DNA of 39,563 nucleotides from Clostridium sp. CAG:253 (GTDB lineage Bacteria > Bacillota > Clostridia > Lachnospirales > Lachnospiraceae), in NCBI GenBank assembly GCA_000436755.1, contig FR887337.1, positions 58,367-97,929 of the forward strand, in the 5' to 3' direction. Below are positions 18,118 through 26,529 of the stretch, piece after piece. The position numbers and the translations under genes are program-made. Positions within the stretch are counted from its first letter, which is position 1; every line of letters starts with the position of its first letter. A model generated the notes under the pieces. It searched no databases. It was not told where the DNA came from and saw nothing but the letters and a program-made list of their open reading frames with translations.

Positions 18118-20352
18118 ATGGCTATAAGAATGACGGGACTTACATCAGGTCTTGATACGGAGTCTATTGTAAATGCCCTGATGTCAGCACAGAGGACAAA
18201 GCTGACAAAGGTTGAAAATAAAAAACAGAAGCTTGAGTGGAAACAGGAAGCATGGAAATCATTAAATACAAAACTTTATGGTTTCTATAAAGATTCAGTT
18301 TCAAAACTAAGATTTCAGTCAAACTATATGACAAAGAAAGCAACATCTGCAAACACTTCTAAACTCACTGCAACTGCAACTTCATCTGCTGCATCGGGCA
18401 CATATCAGGTGCAGGTGAAATCTCTTGCATCAGCACAGTATGTGACCGGAGCGAAGATTTCAGGAGTAAAAAACAGTGATGGAACAGGGTATAGTAATGC
18501 TACAACAAGTTCAAAACTCGTTGATCTGTATGACAGTGATGACACTCAGTCATTTGTGGCTGGTACAAAAATCAAGATAAAAGGAACAAAAGAAGTTGAA
18601 TTAGAAGTGACAGATTCTACAACGATAAGTGATTTTGTATCAAAATGTAAAGATGCAGGGCTTAATGCGACATTTGATACGAAGCAGCAGAGAATTTTCA
18701 TTAGTTCCCAGAAAAGTGGAGAGTCTAACAGGTTTTCCGTTACTGTTGATGGGGGAGATGTTACCGGATTCACAAACGAGGGAAGACAGGCTGTTGCAAA
18801 TCTTAAATCAATAGTAAGATATGAAGCACTTGATGCCGGCAGTGATACAGAATTGAGTACTGGAACTACTAAAAAGGATATAGATGCAATAGTTGAAAAA
18901 CTTCGCTCAGGAAATAGTATTACTGACGATGATGTTACTACATTAAAATCGGCTTCAGATACAGCAGCGAAAAAAACAGCTACCACATTTTTTAATGCGC
19001 TTGCAGAAAAGCAGACTCTTGACGATACAGAAGTAGAAAATATAAAAAATGAATTAGAAAAAAATGCAGATTATGTAAACTTGTCAGCTGAAGAAAAAGA
19101 AAAAAAGCTGAATGAAGCAAAGCAAGCAAAAAAAGAAGAAAAAGCTGCAAGTCTTATACTTGACGGAAATACTGACGAAACGAATATAAATAAGGAAGCT
19201 GCAATAAATCAGCTTACAACTAATGGAATTACAAGTGATTATGTAAAAGATGAAAAAATGCTTGGAAACTCAGCAGATACGACAAATTACATTATTGACA
19301 AAAAATCTGATAGAGATGATGCAGTGAAAAAAGTGGTTACATCCTATAATGAACTTGCAGCAGGTACATCAGATGGGAAAAAAGCAACGGCAAGCTTTTC
19401 TTCAAGCACAGCTCTGAAATCACTTGGACTTCAAAGCTTTGATGGTAATAAAGAATATACTGAGAGTGATAAGAGCTCAGATAATTATGCTCCGGGTATG
19501 GTACTCACAAAAGCTGAAAGTACAAAAGTTGTTTACAATGGTGCAACACTGACAAGTGACAATACAAGTATTGATGTAGCAGGAGTAACATTAAATCTTT
19601 TAGGAACGACACTAAAAGAAGGAACGACCGATCAATATGAAACTGTAAATGTCACTGTAAGCAACGATACAGATGGGGTTTATGACAGTATTAAAGAATT
19701 CCTTACAGAGTATAATAGTATTTTGACAAAAATGAATACATATTATAATGCCGATTCGGCAAGCAGCTATGATGTACTTACTGATGACCAGAAACAAGCA
19801 ATGTCTGATGATGAGATAGAAAAGTGGAATACTAAGATTAAAGATTCGCTTCTTAGAAGAGATAGTACACTTAGTGGTATTATCTCATCAATGAAAACAG
19901 AAATGCTTGGTACAGTTACTGCATCAAATGGCAAAAGATATTCATTGGCAAACTTAGGAATTACGACATCTGCTACAAATTATAATGAGGGAGGTCTTCT
20001 TCATATAAAAGGTGATGAAGATGATACAGAATTTAGTGATAGCACAAATACTTTAAAGCAGATGTTGGAAAATGATCCTGATACTGTAAGAGAAGTAATG
20101 TCAGGTATGGTATCAAATTTGTATGATGCGTTGACTAAGAAGATGGGGACATCTCGTCTTAGCAGTACACTTACATTTTACAATGATAAAGAAATGGCAT
20201 CACAGCTTTCTGATTATAAGAAAGAAATATCAGACTGGGAGTCAAAACTTAGTACTATGGAGGAAAGATATTATTCACAGTTTACAGCTATGGAAAAATC
20301 TCTCGCAAGTCTTCAGTCACAGCAGAATTCTTTGTCACAGTATTTATCGTAA
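18118..20352 (+). CDS. fliD: Flagellar filament cap protein (hook-associated protein 2)
   Basis: Forms the distal cap that folds flagellin subunits into the growing filament. The N-terminal FliD signature is IRMTGLTSGLDTESIVNALM. The conserved end of the first domain (ASGTYQVQVKSLASAQY) and the C-terminal coiled coil (LSTMEERYYSQFTAMEKSLA then SLQSQQNSLSQYLS) are present. At 744 residues it is far longer than the about 470 of Salmonella. Much of the excess is a charged, Lys/Glu/Thr-rich helical insert at about 238-405, plus another between about 405 and 500. The ATG follows ACAGGAGGAAATTATT. Exported without a signal peptide. Confidence 0.94.
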   Translation: MAIRMTGLTSGLDTESIVNALMSAQRTKLTKVENKKQKLEWKQEAWKSLNTKLYGFYKDSVSKLRFQSNYMTKKATSANTSKLTATATSSAASGTYQVQVKSLASAQYVTGAKISGVKNSDGTGYSNATTSSKLVDLYDSDDTQSFVAGTKIKIKGTKEVELEVTDSTTISDFVSKCKDAGLNATFDTKQQRIFISSQKSGESNRFSVTVDGGDVTGFTNEGRQAVANLKSIVRYEALDAGSDTELSTGTTKKDIDAIVEKLRSGNSITDDDVTTLKSASDTAAKKTATTFFNALAEKQTLDDTEVENIKNELEKNADYVNLSAEEKEKKLNEAKQAKKEEKAASLILDGNTDETNINKEAAINQLTTNGITSDYVKDEKMLGNSADTTNYIIDKKSDRDDAVKKVVTSYNELAAGTSDGKKATASFSSSTALKSLGLQSFDGNKEYTESDKSSDNYAPGMVLTKAESTKVVYNGATLTSDNTSIDVAGVTLNLLGTTLKEGTTDQYETVNVTVSNDTDGVYDSIKEFLTEYNSILTKMNTYYNADSASSYDVLTDDQKQAMSDDEIEKWNTKIKDSLLRRDSTLSGIISSMKTEMLGTVTASNGKRYSLANLGITTSATNYNEGGLLHIKGDEDDTEFSDSTNTLKQMLENDPDTVREVMSGMVSNLYDALTKKMGTSRLSSTLTFYNDKEMASQLSDYKKEISDWESKLSTMEERYYSQFTAMEKSLASLQSQQNSLSQYLS

Positions 20353-20384
20353 TTATGTTAGTTCTTTTATTGTAATTAAATTTA

Positions 20385-20393
20385 TGATATAAT
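20385..20393 (+). promoter_or_regulatory. SigA-type extended -10 promoter for fliS
   Basis: TGATATAAT gives an extended -10 (TG-N-TATAAT). The -35 is weak (TTTTAT, 17 bases upstream). The predicted start point is about 20400, right at the base of the hairpin below. Confidence 0.55.
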
Positions 20394-20398
20394 ATATG

Positions 20399-20430
20399 CG
20401 ACGGACAGTTTTAGTATAAATTGTCCGTCG
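20399..20430 (+). promoter_or_regulatory. 5'-terminal hairpin of the fliS leader
   Basis: CGACGGACA (20399-20407) pairs perfectly with TGTCCGTCG (20422-20430) around a 14-base loop, with no T tract. If transcription starts near 20400, the stem is at the very 5' end of the mRNA, where such stems protect from decay. Alternatively it is a weak fliD terminator. Confidence 0.55.
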
Positions 20431-20458
20431 TTAAGATATAGAGAAATGGAGAGAAAAT

Positions 20459-20848
20459 ATGCAGTCATACAATAAAAATGCGGCAAAAATTTACAGGCAG
20501 AATGCTATAAAAACGGCATCACCAGCAAAACTTACACTTATGCTTTATGATGCAGCAGTAAGATTTTGTGATACAGCCATAGAAACTATGGAGAACGATA
20601 AAAAAAATATTCAGAAGATAAACGATTATATGAAAAAAGCAGAGGATGCTATTATTGAACTTCGGATGGGACTTGATATGAATGTGCCTGTTGCAAAAGA
20701 ATTTGATACAGTCTATGATTATATATACAGAAGACTTGTAGAGGGAAATATGCAGAAAGATCCGGAAATTGTAAAAGAAGCACTTAAGCACATTAAGAAG
20801 ATGCGTGATACATGGAAAGAAGTTATGAGACTTAACAATGCAAACTAA
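20459..20848 (+). CDS. fliS: Flagellin export chaperone FliS
   Basis: 129-residue helical chaperone that binds the flagellin C terminus and stops premature polymerisation; in Bacillus it also joins the FliW-CsrA circuit by handing on flagellin. Motifs: MQSYNKNAAKIYRQNAIKTA, then SPAKLTLMLYDAAVRFCDTA, INDYMKKAEDAIIELRMGLD and YIYRRLVEGNMQKD. Length is normal. The ATG follows ATGGAGAGAAAAT. It has a possible promoter of its own and lies 106 bases after fliD. Confidence 0.96.
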   Translation: MQSYNKNAAKIYRQNAIKTASPAKLTLMLYDAAVRFCDTAIETMENDKKNIQKINDYMKKAEDAIIELRMGLDMNVPVAKEFDTVYDYIYRRLVEGNMQKDPEIVKEALKHIKKMRDTWKEVMRLNNAN

Positions 20849-20889
20849 AATACAGTAGTGCAACAGATAGCAGACTTGGAGGATGTATT

Positions 20890-21384
20890 ATGGATGATAT
20901 GAATGTATATGTGTCAATACTTCATGATTCACTTCGTAAAAAACTGGAAATTATAACGGAGATCTTATATGCAACAAGACAGCAGAAGAAACTTTTATCA
21001 ATAGAAAAGATTACAGATTTAGATACAGAAGAATTCGATAGGATAGTAGATGACAAGCAGAAGCTTATAGAAGAAATGACAGAATTAGACAAAGGATTTG
21101 ATTCTGTTTTTAAAAAGGTGGGCATATATTTATCTCAAAATAAATATGCTTATCAGAGTCGGATTTTAGAAATGCAGAATCTGATAAGAAGTATTACGGA
21201 TGTCTCAGTTGAACTTCAAAGTCTTGAACAGCAGAATAAAAATTTCTTTAACAAATTTCTTAGAGAAAAAAGACATGAGATATCATCTTTTAAAACTTCA
21301 AACAAAGTGGCGGTATCATATTATCAGAATATGTCTAATCAGCATAGGGAATGGCAGTCACATTTTCTTGATCAGAGAAAATAA
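20890..21384 (+). CDS. FliT/FlgN-like coiled-coil flagellar chaperone (tentative)
   Basis: 164 residues, almost all helical, with leucine-rich heptads (LRKKLEIITEILYATRQQKK; ITDLDTEEFDRIVDDKQKLI). FliT and FlgN are hard to tell apart by eye. The place right after fliS, where FliT normally sits, favours a FliT-type chaperone for FliD; the pattern of a helical hairpin with a DKQKLIEEMTELD segment also fits the FlgN domain. Cytosolic, with no signal. The ATG follows GGAGGATGTATT. It is probably co-transcribed with fliS and lies before the flagellin promoter. Confidence 0.65.
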   Translation: MDDMNVYVSILHDSLRKKLEIITEILYATRQQKKLLSIEKITDLDTEEFDRIVDDKQKLIEEMTELDKGFDSVFKKVGIYLSQNKYAYQSRILEMQNLIRSITDVSVELQSLEQQNKNFFNKFLREKRHEISSFKTSNKVAVSYYQNMSNQHREWQSHFLDQRK

Positions 21385-21416
21385 AAATATTATTTGTAAA
21401 AAAAATCAAGAAAAGC

Positions 21417-21443
21417 TAAAGTGAAATCCTAATAGACCGATAT
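21417..21443 (+). promoter_or_regulatory. Sigma-28 promoter of fliC
   Basis: TAAA (21417-21420), 15 bases, ACCGATAT (21436-21443): 11 of 12 consensus positions. The predicted start is near 21450, leaving a leader of about 120 bases. Confidence 0.88.
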
Positions 21444-21496
21444 ATATATTGAGTAAGTTAATACTTATATGATTTTTTATTATATGTGTACGGACA

Positions 21497-21563
21497 AATA
21501 GTAAAAGTCGGAACTATTAATTATTACATCAATGGCAAGGAAGCCATTGTAAATTCAAGGAGG
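21497..21563 (+). promoter_or_regulatory. Predicted CsrA-binding leader of fliC (two GGA-loop hairpins plus Shine-Dalgarno site)
   Basis: Hairpin 1: AATAGT (21497-21502) pairs with ACTATT (21513-21518), loop AAAAGTCGGA. Hairpin 2: CAATGGC (21530-21536) pairs perfectly with GCCATTG (21543-21549), loop AAGGAA, so the CAAGGA of the CsrA consensus spans stem and loop. Site 3: CAAGGA at 21556-21561 overlaps the Shine-Dalgarno AAGGAGG. This mirrors the two-site Bacillus hag leader, with an upstream hairpin and a second site covering the ribosome site. Confidence 0.75.
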
Positions 21564-21571
21564 AAAACATT

Positions 21572-22459
21572 ATGATAGTACAGCATAATATGTCAGCGCT
21601 TAACACAAACAGACAGTTAAGCATCACAAACAGCAATGTATCTAAGAGTACAGAGAAACTTTCTTCAGGTTACAGAATCAATCGTGCAGCAGATGATGCA
21701 GCAGGACTTTCTATTTCAGAGAAGATGCGTGCACAGATCAGAGGTCTTAAGCAGGCTTCTACAAATGCTCAGGATGGACAGTCACTCATTCAGACAGCTG
21801 AAGGTGCTATGAGCGAGATTCACTCAGTACTTCAGAGAATGAGAGAACTTGTAGTTCAGGCTGCAAATGATACAAATGTATCTACAGACCGTAAAGCTAT
21901 TGCTAAAGAGGTTAAACAGCTTACATCTGAGATCAACCGTATCGCTACACAGACAGAGTTCAATACAATGAAGCTCCTTTCTGGCAAGTTTACAAATAAA
22001 AAGCTTCAGGTTGGTGCTAATGGAAACCAGAAGATTAAGATTAGTATCAAAAAGCTTACAGCAGCTAAGCTTGGATTGAGTACTAAAGTTGGTAAGAATG
22101 CAGCTAAACAGAGCATTGCTTCAATTATCTCTTCAGGTAAATTTGTTAATGATAAGGGCGTTACAGTTAAGGGTTATAGTGCAATTACAGCTCTTATTTC
22201 TATCGTGAATACAGCTATTGTGTCTATATCTACACAGAGATCTTATCTTGGTGCTATTCAGAACAGATTAGACCATACAATCTCAAATGCTAATAACATG
22301 GCAGAGAATTTACAGTCATCAGAGAGTAAGATTCGTGATGTAAACATGGCTGACGAGATGGTTTCATACTCAAGCTTGAGTATCTTACAGCAGGCTGGAC
22401 AGTCTATGCTTGCTCATGCAAATCAGGCTACACAGGGTGTTCTTTCATTACTTGGCTAA
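21572..22459 (+). CDS. fliC: Flagellin, short form without a large variable domain
   Basis: Filament subunit, 295 residues. The N-terminal D0/D1 is MIVQHNMSALNTNRQLSITN, then KLSSGYRINRAADDAAGLSI. The TLR5-recognition helix LQRMRELVVQAAND (88-100) is conserved. C-terminal D1/D0 has SYLGAIQNRLDHTISNANNM and SILQQAGQSMLAHANQATQG, then VLSLLG. The middle (about 137-205) is only about 70 residues, Lys-rich and with scattered Ser, so D2/D3 are absent. Codon use is richer in GCT and AAG than in neighbours, as in highly expressed genes. Sigma-28 promoter, CsrA-type leader and an own terminator mark it as a strongly expressed monocistronic unit. Ser/Thr residues in the middle are candidate glycosylation sites for the nearby Maf proteins. 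Confidence 0.97.
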   Translation: MIVQHNMSALNTNRQLSITNSNVSKSTEKLSSGYRINRAADDAAGLSISEKMRAQIRGLKQASTNAQDGQSLIQTAEGAMSEIHSVLQRMRELVVQAANDTNVSTDRKAIAKEVKQLTSEINRIATQTEFNTMKLLSGKFTNKKLQVGANGNQKIKISIKKLTAAKLGLSTKVGKNAAKQSIASIISSGKFVNDKGVTVKGYSAITALISIVNTAIVSISTQRSYLGAIQNRLDHTISNANNMAENLQSSESKIRDVNMADEMVSYSSLSILQQAGQSMLAHANQATQGVLSLLG

Positions 22460-22492
22460 TTATTTTATACAAGTTTTTGAATGTTACTCGGG

Positions 22493-22522
22493 AGGGATTG
22501 ACCTTTGGGTCAGTCCCTTTTT
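22493..22522 (+). terminator. Rho-independent terminator of fliC
   Basis: AGGGATTGACC (22493-22503) pairs with GGTCAGTCCCT (22508-22518), one G-U pair, loop TTTG, then TTTT. Confidence 0.93.
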
Positions 22523-22574
22523 AAAATATATAAAAGATTGCAAAACATGTTGTGGTCTTTTATATATTTTAAAA
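22519..22574 (+). repeat. 19-bp AT-rich inverted repeat between fliC and the next gene
   Basis: The arm at 22519-22537 is perfectly complementary to 22556-22574, with an 18-base middle. The left arm shares the T tract of the fliC terminator, and the right arm ends just before the AAAGGAGA ribosome site of the next gene. It could be a second, competing RNA structure or a promoter-proximal repeat. Confidence 0.7.
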
Positions 22575-22594
22575 TGGTTAAAGGAGATAAAAAC

Positions 22595-22909
22595 ATGAGT
22601 GAGCAGAAAGAATTAGTAATAAAAACTATTGATGATGTGAGAGATACAGTAGATCTTTTTTATCAACAAAAAGATTCAGAGGCTTTTTCGAAATTTATTG
22701 TAGTTTTGGAAGAAATGGCAGATACGATAGATGTATTATTTGCATATAAGAATGAACATGATGAGTTTGAGATGGATGAGAAAAAAGTATGTGACATTTT
22801 AAAAGATGCAATGGAGGCTTTGCAGAATTCAGATAGTGTATTATTGGCAGATATCCTTCAATATGATTTTGTAGAGTATATTGAAGAAGTTATTGAAAAT
22901 ATGGAATGA
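22595..22909 (+). CDS. Small acidic helical protein between fliC and maf, unknown function
   Basis: 104 residues, acidic, predicted all-helical (KELVIKTIDDVRDTVDLFYQ, EEMADTIDVLFAYKNEH, CDILKDAMEALQNSDSVLLA). No catalytic motif, signal or membrane segment. I do not recognise a named family, though I have seen similar small proteins beside Maf genes in related bacteria. The length and helicity would suit a chaperone or adaptor for the modification enzymes. AAAGGAG lies 9 bases before the ATG. Its stop codon overlaps an ATG (ATGA at 22906), so it is tightly coupled to the maf gene that follows. Confidence 0.75.
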   Translation: MSEQKELVIKTIDDVRDTVDLFYQQKDSEAFSKFIVVLEEMADTIDVLFAYKNEHDEFEMDEKKVCDILKDAMEALQNSDSVLLADILQYDFVEYIEEVIENME

Positions 22910-22926
22910 TAGAAAGGGTATCTGTA

Positions 22927-24759
22927 ATGAATTTTTGGGAAAATAATATTAATCTGATTAAAAGGTTCAGACCTGGAATATATGAACAGCTAGAAAAGAT
23001 TATTGACGAAAAAAAATACAGTTTTGATGGTTTTAGTTTACTTGATACTAAAAAAGGAACAAGGACTATTGAGATAAATAAATTTGGTAAAAAAGTTAGG
23101 TTGAACAGTTTGTATGATCCGCAAAAAGAAGCTGAACGCTGGGCTAAACAATATAATTTTGATAATATAGATGTTTCAGTGGTTATGTTTGGTATAGCAA
23201 ATGGTGTCTTTGCAGATACCATGCTTAATAATCTTAGGGATAATTCTTTAGTGTTTCTTTTTGAACCAGATGTGTCATTATTTATATATTGTCTTGAAAA
23301 TTTTGATATGAATAGAATTATAGGTGATGATAGAGTGACCTTATATATAGAAGGGATAAATGCAAATGAATTGTATTTTGATTTGATTCAGCATATTCAT
23401 TGGACGATGGTACCCACTCAAATTGCTTGTTTTTATCCGGGAATGGATAATATATATTATGAAAAGGCAAAAGAATTTGCAGATACTATGCAGAAATTTT
23501 ATTCAGCAGAAAACTCAGTAAACTATACAGCATCATATCTTGCAAAAGTTTGTACAAGTAATGTAATAAATAATCTCCATTTCATAAAGGAAAGCAATTA
23601 TATTACAGAGTTGTCCGGTATTCTCACGGATGATATTCCAGTTATTATAGTTGCGGCAGGTCCTTCACTTGATAAGAATATTGATGACTTAAAAAGAGCA
23701 CATGGCAAGGCATTTATTATAGCAACTGATACGGCGGTTAAATTTTTGATTGCACATGATGTGCATTATGATGCAATTATTACAATAGATCCAAGAAAAA
23801 GTCGAAATCATTTAAGTGACAAAAGATGCTTTAAGCATCCTATATTTACTCTTATGGATGCTAAAAACGAAATTTTGGAGATGAATCAAGGACGAAAGAT
23901 TTGGATTAATGGTGCGGGGTTTATGTCGGCACTTTATTCAAAATATGGTCTTGTGTTTGATGATTATATATCTGGAGGTTCTGTTGCAACTGCAGCATTC
24001 AATGTAGCTAGAACTATGGGAGCAAAGAGAATTGTACTTATAGGTCAGGATTTGGCATTTTCAGGTGATAGCACGCATGCGGGAGGTGTTGCATATCACG
24101 CAGATGATGAGTTGAATGGTATTGTGTATGTGGAAGATATATATGGAAATCAAATTAAATCAAGAGGAGACTGGGGAATATATATTGAGTGGTTCAATTC
24201 TGCGATAGAGGAACTAAGCGGTATTGTAGATGTCATAGATGCCACAGAGGGAGGAGCAAAGCTTAAGGGCTCAAGAATAATGAAGTTGTCGGAAGTTATA
24301 GATAAATATTGTATATCCGATTTTGATTTTCAGAAAATATTAGACGATATATCGCCTACTTTTCCAATGGAAGCTTATGAAGTTGTAAAAGCAGATATAT
24401 ATCATATGCAAAAGGAACTTGTAAATATTGGGAAATATGCTAAAGATGGAATGAATGCAGCAAGAGATATGATAGAGATTGTTAAGTCCGGAAAAGTTAG
24501 TCCTAAAAAAGAAAACAGGTGTATAAAGACTGTTAAAAAGGCTAATAATTTTATTGCAAGACAGTTGGTATATAGTATTATTGATGATTATATAGCAGGT
24601 GATTTGGGTGAAAAATTGAAAGATATAAACTGTCTTACAGAAGATGAAAATGAGAATATAATTAAGACATATGATATGGCAAAAAGCAGTTTTGAGGCAG
24701 TTTTAAAGGGTGTAAAAGAAATGACCCCTATGCTGGAAGCTGCGTTGGATAAAATATAA
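22927..24759 (+). CDS. Maf-type motility accessory factor / DUF115 flagellin glycosyltransferase (copy 1)
   Basis: 610 residues. The central DUF115 (MptE-like, GT-A-like sialyltransferase fold) core is clear: VPIIIV-type strand then AAGPSLDKN (243-251), IIATDTAVKFLIAHDVHYDA, SGGSVATAAFNVARTMGAKR, IVLIGQDLAFSGDSTHAGG and DVIDATEGGAK. The N-terminal Maf part has FGIANGVFADTM and FEPDVSLFIYCLENFD. Maf proteins transfer nonulosonic acids (pseudaminic, legionaminic) to flagellin Ser/Thr in Campylobacter, Aeromonas, Geobacillus and others. Position two genes after flagellin fits. The start at 22927 has AGAAAGGG 8 bases upstream; an overlapping ATG at 22906 is the alternative (617 residues). Confidence 0.9.
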   Translation: MNFWENNINLIKRFRPGIYEQLEKIIDEKKYSFDGFSLLDTKKGTRTIEINKFGKKVRLNSLYDPQKEAERWAKQYNFDNIDVSVVMFGIANGVFADTMLNNLRDNSLVFLFEPDVSLFIYCLENFDMNRIIGDDRVTLYIEGINANELYFDLIQHIHWTMVPTQIACFYPGMDNIYYEKAKEFADTMQKFYSAENSVNYTASYLAKVCTSNVINNLHFIKESNYITELSGILTDDIPVIIVAAGPSLDKNIDDLKRAHGKAFIIATDTAVKFLIAHDVHYDAIITIDPRKSRNHLSDKRCFKHPIFTLMDAKNEILEMNQGRKIWINGAGFMSALYSKYGLVFDDYISGGSVATAAFNVARTMGAKRIVLIGQDLAFSGDSTHAGGVAYHADDELNGIVYVEDIYGNQIKSRGDWGIYIEWFNSAIEELSGIVDVIDATEGGAKLKGSRIMKLSEVIDKYCISDFDFQKILDDISPTFPMEAYEVVKADIYHMQKELVNIGKYAKDGMNAARDMIEIVKSGKVSPKKENRCIKTVKKANNFIARQLVYSIIDDYIAGDLGEKLKDINCLTEDENENIIKTYDMAKSSFEAVLKGVKEMTPMLEAALDKI

Positions 24760-24777
24760 TTAAGGGGGAGACAATTT

Positions 24778-26529
24778 ATGCAGGAATTGATTTGTTATGT
24801 AAATGATATGATTCATCATGCTACTGAGATATTATTCTATATCAGGGAAAAAGATTATCAGACTGCATATAATTTGTCTCTTTCTTTTTTGGAGAAAGTA
24901 TATATATATTTCCAAAAAGCATCTGAAGTACAATTTGAGAATAGTATTCATTTGTTAAAAATACCATACGAGGAGTTAAGCAGAATAATAGAATCATATA
25001 GATATGAAAAAGATGGTTTAAAAAAGCTTGAGAAATTGTATTCAAAAGAGTTTATAAAAAAAATGTCTGATATAGAGACATACCTTTTTGAACAGGTAAA
25101 TTGGCAGCCAAGAGACTATTATGATGAAAATATGGATATTCTTCTTAAAACTGACAATGTATATAATAAAAATTTATATAGAAGTATAAACAATGATAAA
25201 AAAAACATATCTGACAAATATGAAGTAAATATTATACAGACAGGTGATATAGCATTATCTGTAAATACAAATGGATATGGAAATGTTAAAATATGTTCAT
25301 ATGGTAATCCATGGCAGGAAGCAATGTTATATACAAAAAGATTTAAAGCTAATGATAATATAAAAAATATTTTTATTTTAGGATTTGGTATGGGTTATCA
25401 TGTACAATGTTTGGCACAAAGATATCCTGAAAGTAATATAATGGTTGTTGAAAATGATTTATCTCAAATTAAGATAGCATTGAAATATAGGAATCTGCAG
25501 GAAATGTTATTAAACGATAAAATTAGCATTATTTATTGTGGAAGAGTAAATGATTATGCTGTATGGTTAAAGAAGATAGAAAATATATATGAAGAAGATG
25601 ATGAAAGTACGATATTATTTAAAACATGGAAGCCATCAATAAAGACTATATCGGATGATAATCTTCGGGATATTATAGAAGATTATCAATTGGTTTTTGA
25701 ATCTATGGAAAGTATGAGTGAACTTCTTGATGAAAATTTCAAAAAAAATATTTTATTGAGAGATGAATATATAGATAATATTCAGAATCAAATAAAAACA
25801 CGCAATGTTGTACTTGTTGCTGGGGGACCATCACTGGATGAAAATATTTCGTTGTTAAAACAAATAGCAAATGACGAACAATATCATAAAATAAAAGATA
25901 ACATAACGATTATATGTGTAGGAAAAGTCAGCAGAAAGTTATTGGAAAATAAAATCAGACCAGATTATATAATTATAACTGATGCAAAGCCTACAACCAA
26001 ATGGCAGCTTGCAGGAATAGAAGATAGTGGTATTCCACTTATTTATATATCTACGGCAGCGGCAAATGTTGTAGCTGATTATCGTTCAAAAAGATATATT
26101 GTGTTTCAAAGTGGTATGCCACATGCAGAAAATATAGCAGCAGCTAATAAATTAAAACTTTATAATTCAGGAGGATCTGTTGCTACTCTTGCAATAGATA
26201 TAGCCATAAGACTGAAAGCTAAAAGAGTTATATGCATTGGTACGGATATGGGATATAAGGGTGAAAATACTCATGCGTATGGGGTTGGAAGAAAAATATC
26301 AAACAAAGAAATTTTGAAAGAAGTAGATTCAACAGGTGGAGGAAAAATATTAACTGGTAAAACATTAAATATTTATCGTAAATGGATAGAAAACAGAATA
26401 AAGAATGAATATAATACGGAATTTATAAATAGTTCAACTGGAGCTAGAATTAACGGAATGAATGAAATAAGTTTTAGAGAAATAGTAGAACAGATAGGTG
26501 ATGAGATAAAAGATGGAAAAAAAGAATGA
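24778..26529 (+). CDS. Divergent Maf/DUF115 family protein (copy 2)
   Basis: 583 residues. The first 130 are helical and unlike the other two copies. Then comes a Rossmann-like segment (IFILGFGMGYHVQCLAQRYP, VVENDLSQIKIAL), followed by the DUF115 core: VVLVAGGPSLDEN, DYIIITDAKPTTKWQLAG, YNSGGSVATLAIDIAIRLKA, VICIGTDMGYKGENTHAYG. This is a second Maf subfamily and may use another donor or acceptor site. The ATG follows AAGGGGGAGACAATTT, 18 bases after copy 1. The gene end overlaps the following cytidylyltransferase by 17 bases, so translation of the donor-activating enzyme is coupled to this protein. Confidence 0.87.
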   Translation: MQELICYVNDMIHHATEILFYIREKDYQTAYNLSLSFLEKVYIYFQKASEVQFENSIHLLKIPYEELSRIIESYRYEKDGLKKLEKLYSKEFIKKMSDIETYLFEQVNWQPRDYYDENMDILLKTDNVYNKNLYRSINNDKKNISDKYEVNIIQTGDIALSVNTNGYGNVKICSYGNPWQEAMLYTKRFKANDNIKNIFILGFGMGYHVQCLAQRYPESNIMVVENDLSQIKIALKYRNLQEMLLNDKISIIYCGRVNDYAVWLKKIENIYEEDDESTILFKTWKPSIKTISDDNLRDIIEDYQLVFESMESMSELLDENFKKNILLRDEYIDNIQNQIKTRNVVLVAGGPSLDENISLLKQIANDEQYHKIKDNITIICVGKVSRKLLENKIRPDYIIITDAKPTTKWQLAGIEDSGIPLIYISTAAANVVADYRSKRYIVFQSGMPHAENIAAANKLKLYNSGGSVATLAIDIAIRLKAKRVICIGTDMGYKGENTHAYGVGRKISNKEILKEVDSTGGGKILTGKTLNIYRKWIENRIKNEYNTEFINSSTGARINGMNEISFREIVEQIGDEIKDGKKE

